From assembly GCA_943913335.1 (NCBI GenBank), contig CALTXS010000016.1, positions 1 to 10,937 on the forward strand: 10,937 bases of DNA, in the 5' to 3' direction. The notes beneath the pieces are model-generated. The model searched no databases, was not told where the DNA came from, and saw only the letters and a list, made by a program, of their open reading frames with translations. Positions 6,844 to 10,937 of this stretch are shown here, in pieces; within the stretch, counting starts at the first letter, position 1, and each line of letters opens with the position of its first letter. The stretch comes from an uncultured Lysobacter sp. (lineage in GTDB: Bacteria; Pseudomonadota; Gammaproteobacteria; Xanthomonadales; Xanthomonadaceae). The position numbers were made by a program, and so were the translations under genes.

Positions 6844-6847
6844 CTCC
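6844..6847 (-). promoter_or_regulatory. Ribosome-binding site of the DUF4198 gene
   Basis: GGAG on the minus strand lies seven bases before the ATG at 6836. It selects this start, which gives a textbook signal peptide, over the TTG at 6860. Confidence 0.75.
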
Positions 6848-6860
6848 GTTCGATGTGCAA

Positions 6861-7391
6861 TTAGGGCTTAATGGCGACGGCAATGGCGCCGAGTTCGGCC
6901 TTACCTTTGGCCGTAGCGGTAGACGACTTACCCGGTGCAATCACGACCGGCACTTTGACCAGCTCGCGGCCGCCGACTTCGCGTACGGCTTCGATGACCA
7001 GCGTGTAATTGCCGGGAGCAACGCGCGACAGCTGGGCTGCCGAATACTTGATCGACTGACGACCGGCAGGACGGGTGGGCCCCGAGATGCCATCGACCGG
7101 AACTTTCAAGCTGCGACCGCCTTTGCGCCACCACTGACGCAGGTCCGGCAACCACTTGGTGCCAGCGCCCTCTTTGCCGGTGGTCTGCTGATACCAGACC
7201 GACAGATTGGCGGCCATTTTCTGATCGGCATCTTCGAGCCAGACCGCGATATAGGGACGGTGATATTCCGCAACGTTCAAGCGCGGGATCTCGACGCTGA
7301 CCGTCATTTCAGTGGCAGCCGCATCATGCGATGCCACCAGGATCGAACCCACCAGCAAGGTGGCACCAACAGGGAGAGTGGTACGGGACAT
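6861..7391 (-). CDS. Secreted DUF2271 protein, candidate covalent-FMN carrier
   Basis: A 176-residue protein with a Sec-type signal (hydrophobic stretch about 6-20, probable cleavage after AAA at about 26). The mature part shows DUF2271 features: PYIAVWLED (46-54), WLPDLRQWWRKGG (80-92), DGISGPTRPAGR (100-111) and GNYTLVIEAVREVGG (127-141). The segment 100-106 fits D-x-x-S-G-x-T, close to the D-x-x-[ST]-G-A-T sites that ApbE modifies in NqrC/RnfG-type proteins, and Thr106 would be the FMN attachment residue. The Ala before that Thr is Pro here. With apbE, a PepSY-type protein and a diflavin reductase in the operon, a periplasmic electron-carrier role is the best inference. The ATG at 7391 follows TGAGG (7402-7398) by six bases. 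Upstream in-frame codons lie inside the PepSY-type gene and are not used. Confidence 0.88.
   Translation of the reverse strand: MSRTTLPVGATLLVGSILVASHDAAATEMTVSVEIPRLNVAEYHRPYIAVWLEDADQKMAANLSVWYQQTTGKEGAGTKWLPDLRQWWRKGGRSLKVPVDGISGPTRPAGRQSIKYSAAQLSRVAPGNYTLVIEAVREVGGRELVKVPVVIAPGKSSTATAKGKAELGAIAVAIKP
7074..7094 (-). other. Candidate ApbE flavinylation motif (DGISGPT) in the DUF2271 gene
   Basis: These seven codons encode D100 to T106 of the DUF2271 protein. The Thr codon is at 7076-7074. The preceding codon is CCC (Pro) at 7079-7077, one base from the GCC (Ala) that would restore the usual GAT ending. The FMN link is inferred from motif similarity and the nearby apbE; it is not shown directly. 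Confidence 0.6.
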
Positions 7392-7397
7392 GAGCAA

Positions 7398-7402
7398 CCT
7401 CA
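7398..7402 (-). promoter_or_regulatory. Ribosome-binding site overlapping the PepSY-type gene stop codon
   Basis: TGAGG on the minus strand contains the TGA stop of the PepSY-type gene (7402-7400) and a GAGG Shine-Dalgarno six bases before the DUF2271 ATG. It repeats the stop-within-ribosome-site design seen at 1679-1684. Confidence 0.75.
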
Positions 7403-8023
7403 GTGAATAAACAGAAGTAACAGGATCAGCGGGACCATCAGACCCAGACCGACCAGCGGCCAGGTCATGCGGCGCTGCCGCGCGTGGAATACCAGTAGAA
7501 ACAGGCCGCTGATGCAAAACACCAGGCAGCCAACGGCCAGCACATCGATGAAGGCATTCCAGGCGGTGCTGGTATTGCGGCCCTTGTGCAGGTCATTGAG
7601 ATAGGAGATGAGGCCGCGCGTCGTGTTTTCAAACTCCACAGCGCCATTGGCACGATCGATACTCAGCCAGGCGTCACCGCCGGCACGTGGCATGGAGACA
7701 TAGACTTCGGTCTCGCTCCATTCTGCTGTGCCGGTCGCTACCGTTTGCCGGGTACGATCCTGCAGCCACCGCGCCACAGCGTCCGGGATCGGGTCGTTAT
7801 TCGAACCCTGCAATTGCTTCAGCATCGGGCCCGGTAGTTGCGCCGACCCCGTCACGACGGTCGGGGTGCCTTCGATACGGGTCGCATGATTGAGCGTGAT
7901 GCCGGTGACTGCGAACAGCAGCAAGCCGACTAAACAGACTGCTGAGCTGATCCAGTGCCACTGATGCAGGGTTCGCATCCAGTAGCCGCGGCGGCGTTGG
8001 GAATCGGTCGAGGTTGCGCTCAT
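7400..8023 (-). CDS. PepSY-type (PepSY_TM-like) three-helix membrane protein
   Basis: A 207-residue protein with helices at about 24-44, 157-180 and 188-206, and a soluble region (about 45-156) that should face the periplasm. Family marks are the first-helix context LHQWHWISS (19-27) followed by TGITLNHA (40-47), and the block RGLISYLNDLHKGR (136-149) before helix 2. His20, His23, His46, His146 and His180 lie near the membrane and could ligate heme, but no heme site can be proven from sequence. PepSY membrane proteins often occur with TonB receptors and flavoprotein reductases, which suggests a role in passing electrons across the inner membrane during iron acquisition. The ATG at 8023 overlaps the piuC stop as ATGA. 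An ATG at 8035 would add four residues but has no ribosome-binding site. Confidence 0.88.
   Translation of the reverse strand: MSATSTDSQRRRGYWMRTLHQWHWISSAVCLVGLLLFAVTGITLNHATRIEGTPTVVTGSAQLPGPMLKQLQGSNNDPIPDAVARWLQDRTRQTVATGTAEWSETEVYVSMPRAGGDAWLSIDRANGAVEFENTTRGLISYLNDLHKGRNTSTAWNAFIDVLAVGCLVFCISGLFLLVFHARQRRMTWPLVGLGLMVPLILLLLFIH
8020..8023 (-). other. ATGA stop/start overlap of piuC and the PepSY-type gene
   Basis: The PepSY-type gene start codon (8023-8021) overlaps the piuC stop codon (8022-8020). The sequence upstream has only a weak ribosome-binding site, so translation is probably coupled to piuC. Confidence 0.9.
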
Positions 8024-8697
8024 ACTTGGGCCCATTGACGCAGTAGATTGTGATACACGCCGGTCAGTTGCACGATGGCTTGCTCGTCGGCATCGGACTG
8101 CCTTAGCGCCTGAATGGCGGTATCCATATCGAACAGTAGCGAGCGCTGCTGCGGATCTCGGACCATGCTCTGCACCCAAAAGAAGCTTGCCAGACGCTGA
8201 CCTTGCGTCACCGGCGTGACCTGATGCAAAGACCCGGCGGGATACAGAATGGCATCACCGGCTGCGAGCTTGACGTCGTGCTCGCCGTAGGTGTCACGGA
8301 TCACCAGCTCACCACCCTGATAAGTGTCGGGATCGCTCAGAAACACCGTGCAGGACAGATCGCTACGCAAATGGGTCTGCGCATCGACCTGCATCACGGC
8401 GCCATCGACGTGCATCCCGTAAGTGCCGCCCTGCTGATAGCAGTTAAAACGCGGCGTCAGAATGCGTAGCGGCAACGCAGCGGCAAAAAACAGCGGATGC
8501 CGACGTACTGCAGTTTCAATCAGGGCCGACAGTTGGGCTCTCGCCGGATCATCAGCGTCCACCTGCAAATTGCGCTTGACCTGCGCGCCCTGTACGCCTA
8601 CCGTCTGCCTGCCGTCGGTCCAGGTCGCCGCTTCCAGGCCGCGGCGAATTGCCTGCAGCTCGTCAGCGTTCAAGACACCCGGAATGTGTAGCAACAT
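8020..8697 (-). CDS. piuC: PKHD-type Fe(II)/2-oxoglutarate-dependent hydroxylase (PiuC/YbiX)
   Basis: A 225-residue cytoplasmic oxygenase of the PKHD-type family, at the usual length. The iron triad is visible as His96 and Asp98 (in MHVDGA) and His158 (in SLHQVTPV), with Arg168 (GQR) as the expected 2-oxoglutarate ligand. Other family segments are VKRNLQVD (40-47), FNCYQQGGTYGMH (84-96), FLSDPDTYQGGELVI (119-133) and GDAILYPAGSLH (147-158). Homologues sit beside catecholate receptors: ybiX next to fiu in E. coli and piuC next to piuA in Pseudomonas. The same pairing is seen here. The natural substrate of these enzymes is not established. The ATG at 8697 has AGGA (8708-8705) seven bases upstream and lies 20 bases after the receptor stop. 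Confidence 0.95.
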   Translation of the reverse strand: MLLHIPGVLNADELQAIRRGLEAATWTDGRQTVGVQGAQVKRNLQVDADDPARAQLSALIETAVRRHPLFFAAALPLRILTPRFNCYQQGGTYGMHVDGAVMQVDAQTHLRSDLSCTVFLSDPDTYQGGELVIRDTYGEHDVKLAAGDAILYPAGSLHQVTPVTQGQRLASFFWVQSMVRDPQQRSLLFDMDTAIQALRQSDADEQAIVQLTGVYHNLLRQWAQV

Positions 8698-8704
8698 TTT
8701 CGTT

Positions 8705-8708
8705 TCCT
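8705..8708 (-). promoter_or_regulatory. Ribosome-binding site of piuC
   Basis: AGGA on the minus strand lies seven bases before the piuC ATG, inside the 20-base gap after the receptor gene. That gap has no room for a promoter or terminator, so piuC must be read from the receptor transcript. Confidence 0.75.
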
Positions 8709-8717
8709 GCGAATCAG

Positions 8718-10937
8718 TTAGAAGCGGAAGTCGGCCGTCAGAGTGAACGTGCGCGGCGTGCCCGGCAGATAGCGGTAGCCTGACTTATTGATCGAAGCCA
8801 CATACTGCTTATCAAACAGGTTATACGCGTTCAGACGCAAGCTGAGATCCGGCGTGACATCGAACGAAGTCACTGCATCCCACACGGTATATGACTTGGT
8901 GAAGGCCGGCGTGCCAACGGCGCCATCGGTACCGCGGCGCAGACCTTCGTTATAGCGGGCGCCGCCGCCCAAGGTCAGACCAAACGGAAAGCGATAGGTC
9001 GACCAAGTGGTGATTGCCGAGCCCGGTGTATAGGCCAGATCGCCGGAGCCATCGGCGGTCACGCCGGCGCCCTTGCGCACTTCGGTATCCATATAGGTAT
9101 AGCCGGCGGAAACGGCCCAACGACGTGTCAAATTACCTGTCGCCGTGAGTTCGGCACCACGCACCAGCTTCTCGCCGGTCTGAGTCGGATTGCCGTTGCT
9201 GTCCAGGTCCTGCGTGTTGATCTCGTTGAGAACTTGCGTGCGGAACAGCGCGGCATCAACAAAGAACCGATCCCGGTTGAAAGCAAACTTGGCGCCGATT
9301 TCCGCCGTGCGGGCCTGCTGCGGATCCATGTTCGGATTATTGAGATTGTTGGCCGCCGCACTCAGGTCAAAGGTCGAACCACCGGGCGGCTGTTGCGAAA
9401 CGGCCAGATTGGTGTACAGATTTACGGTCGGATTGAGCTTATAGACGGCGCCAAGCTTCCAGTTCAGCAGCGTGTCAGAGGACTCGAGATCGACTCCCGG
9501 CACTACCGTACCCACCGCATTGCTACCGCAGTTCTTGGCGCTGACGGTGCAGGCCACGGAGTTACGGAACTCGGTGTTGTAGCGATCGGCACGCACACCG
9601 GCCGTTACCAGCAATCGCTCACCAAAGCTCAAGGTATCAAAGGCGTAGATCGAAGCGGTCTGCGTCTCACCGAAGCCATCCGCGCCGTTATAGGCCCAGG
9701 TCAGACCCGTCGCATTCCAGTCGGGCTGATACAGATTGGCCGGCGTCCAGATCGTGCCGTTAGTGACCGCACGCCCCAGCGAGGTTTGCTTTTCGCGCGT
9801 CAGTTCGATACCGGTGCTTAAGGCGTGGCCGATGGTACCGGTCCTGAAATTGGCATTGACGTTGAACTGATTGGTCAGGATCTCGTTGGTGATGTCCTTA
9901 AACGTCGGATTGCTACGCCGTAGCGTGTAGCTGCTCAGATCGTTGACATCGGTATAGCGAATATTGCCCGGTGCGCCCGTGCTGCTGTTACCGGTACTCA
10001 TAAAGGCCGTCAGCATATAGTCCTGACGGGTCTCGCCCCAGCGCAGCGTGTTCGAAACCAGCAACGCATCGGACACTTCATGCTCCACACGCAGCGTTGC
10101 CATCTTGCCGGTCGTGTCTTCGTAATCGGATCGCGTTCCGTAGAAATTGCTCGAATCGACCGGATGGCCGACCAAGGCCTCCAGACCCGGTTGCGGAGTC
10201 CAGCCCGGGAGGCCAATGGTCGGCACGTAGCCGTCAGGTACGTTATTTTGCTGCACGTACAGCAAGTTCAGATAGGCACGAGTGTCGGTATCCAAGCCAA
10301 AACCCAGTGACGGCGCAACACCCCAGCGTTGATTGCGGACGTGATCACGGCCTGGTACGCCGCTGTTCTGGCCGACGACATTGACGCGCAAGGCGGCACC
10401 CGGCATTGATAACGGCGTGTTGAGATCAAAGGTAGCGCGGCGTTGCGAATCCGTGCCTACAGTGACCGACGCCGATGCATCACGACGCAGTTTGGCGCGC
10501 TTACTGACCATGTTGATGGCGCCGCTTGGCGGTGTGCGGCCGTTGTCGGTGCCGGCGGGGCCCTTAAACACTTCGACACGGTCTACATTAAAGAGATCGC
10601 GGGCGACCGAGCCGATGTCGCGCACGCCATCGACAAACAGACTCGACGACGAATCAAAGCCGCGCATGTACACGGTGTCGCCGGTTGCCGTGTTGCCGTT
10701 TTCGCCCGCATAAAACGTGCCGACGCCGGGCGAATTGCGAAGTGCCTCGGTCAGAGTGGTGGCGCCCTGCTGGTTGAACAGATCCTTGGTAATGACCTGA
10801 ATGGTCTGCGGAGTGTCCTGCAATTTCTGCGTGAACTTGTCCGACTCCGCGCGATCCGGCAAGTGTTCGCGCTTGCCCTTCACTTCGACGTGGCCCAGAT
10901 GCTTGACGTGAGCATCGCCAACCGGAGCGTCCGCATT
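8718..10937 (-). CDS. fiu: TonB-dependent siderophore receptor, Fiu/PiuA type (5' end outside the window)
   Basis: An outer-membrane receptor that takes up ferric siderophores using energy from TonB. 739 residues are visible and the frame stays open to the window edge, so the signal peptide is missing. The GTG at 10883 is an internal Val codon, not the start: the upstream codons read NADAPVGDAHVKHLGHVE in the same frame. A TonB-box-like HVEVKG (16-21) precedes the plug, which has DTPQTIQVIT (41-50), NSPGVGTFYAGENG, VYMRGFDSSSSLFVDGVRDI and the block KGPAGTDNGR before SGAINMVSK. These closely resemble the E. coli catecholate receptor Fiu. The beta-barrel ends in LTADFRF with the terminal Phe used for barrel assembly. 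Two Cys (codons at 9549-9551 and 9528-9530) six residues apart could form a disulfide in an extracellular loop. The adjacent piuC supports the Fiu/PiuA assignment. Any Fur box would lie upstream, outside the window. Confidence 0.93.
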   Translation of the reverse strand, partial: NADAPVGDAHVKHLGHVEVKGKREHLPDRAESDKFTQKLQDTPQTIQVITKDLFNQQGATTLTEALRNSPGVGTFYAGENGNTATGDTVYMRGFDSSSSLFVDGVRDIGSVARDLFNVDRVEVFKGPAGTDNGRTPPSGAINMVSKRAKLRRDASASVTVGTDSQRRATFDLNTPLSMPGAALRVNVVGQNSGVPGRDHVRNQRWGVAPSLGFGLDTDTRAYLNLLYVQQNNVPDGYVPTIGLPGWTPQPGLEALVGHPVDSSNFYGTRSDYEDTTGKMATLRVEHEVSDALLVSNTLRWGETRQDYMLTAFMSTGNSSTGAPGNIRYTDVNDLSSYTLRRSNPTFKDITNEILTNQFNVNANFRTGTIGHALSTGIELTREKQTSLGRAVTNGTIWTPANLYQPDWNATGLTWAYNGADGFGETQTASIYAFDTLSFGERLLVTAGVRADRYNTEFRNSVACTVSAKNCGSNAVGTVVPGVDLESSDTLLNWKLGAVYKLNPTVNLYTNLAVSQQPPGGSTFDLSAAANNLNNPNMDPQQARTAEIGAKFAFNRDRFFVDAALFRTQVLNEINTQDLDSNGNPTQTGEKLVRGAELTATGNLTRRWAVSAGYTYMDTEVRKGAGVTADGSGDLAYTPGSAITTWSTYRFPFGLTLGGGARYNEGLRRGTDGAVGTPAFTKSYTVWDAVTSFDVTPDLSLRLNAYNLFDKQYVASINKSGYRYLPGTPRTFTLTADFRF

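Noticed and set aside
5964-7406. A 480-codon open frame on the plus strand.
   Set aside because: It lies antisense to the DUF4198 and DUF2271 genes, which have clear families, signal peptides and ribosome sites. Its His/Gln/Arg-rich product resembles no family I know and is typical of antisense shadows in GC-rich genes.

Overview
The window is a tightly packed, entirely minus-strand stretch of a proteobacterial chromosome. The EF-Tu N-terminus (MAKGKFERTKPHVNVGTI), the Tyr-Gly-Thr tRNA block directly upstream of tuf, and the Fiu/PiuC-type iron genes fit a gammaproteobacterium of moderately high GC, possibly a Xanthomonadales relative. That placement is an inference from gene content; no 16S or species-level marker is present. 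No stretch above 300 bases lacks a gene, and I see no insertion sequence, CRISPR array, phage gene or other sign of recent transfer.

Layout, read in the direction of transcription (high to low coordinates). The window opens inside a TonB-dependent siderophore receptor of the Fiu/PiuA type (5' end missing). It is followed at operon spacing by a PiuC/YbiX-type Fe(II)/2-oxoglutarate hydroxylase, a three-helix PepSY-type membrane protein, a secreted DUF2271 protein, a secreted DUF4198 protein, an ApbE-type FAD:protein FMN transferase, and a membrane-anchored flavodoxin-FNR reductase resembling CysJ. Gaps are 20, -4, 8, 24, 19 and -4 bases, so these seven genes are almost certainly one transcript. 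After a 55-base gap come a half-size ABC exporter and, 9 bases on, a PQQ-type aldose sugar dehydrogenase lipoprotein. A near-perfect sigma-70 promoter overlapping the stop codon of the dehydrogenase gene then starts the tRNA-Tyr, tRNA-Gly, tRNA-Thr, tuf unit, whose tuf gene runs off the low end of the window.

How the genes may work together. The receptor would bring a ferric (probably catecholate) siderophore into the periplasm. The reductase carries two N-terminal membrane helices and FMN, FAD and NADPH modules, so it could pass electrons from cytosolic NADPH into the membrane. The PepSY-type protein could relay them, and the periplasmic DUF2271 protein, which carries a DxxSGxT motif resembling ApbE flavinylation sites, could be a covalent-FMN electron carrier that reduces the ferric siderophore. 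ApbE would attach the FMN. This chain is inferred from families and gene order. Two details do not fit simply: the motif reads SGPT rather than SGAT, and ApbE has no visible export signal.
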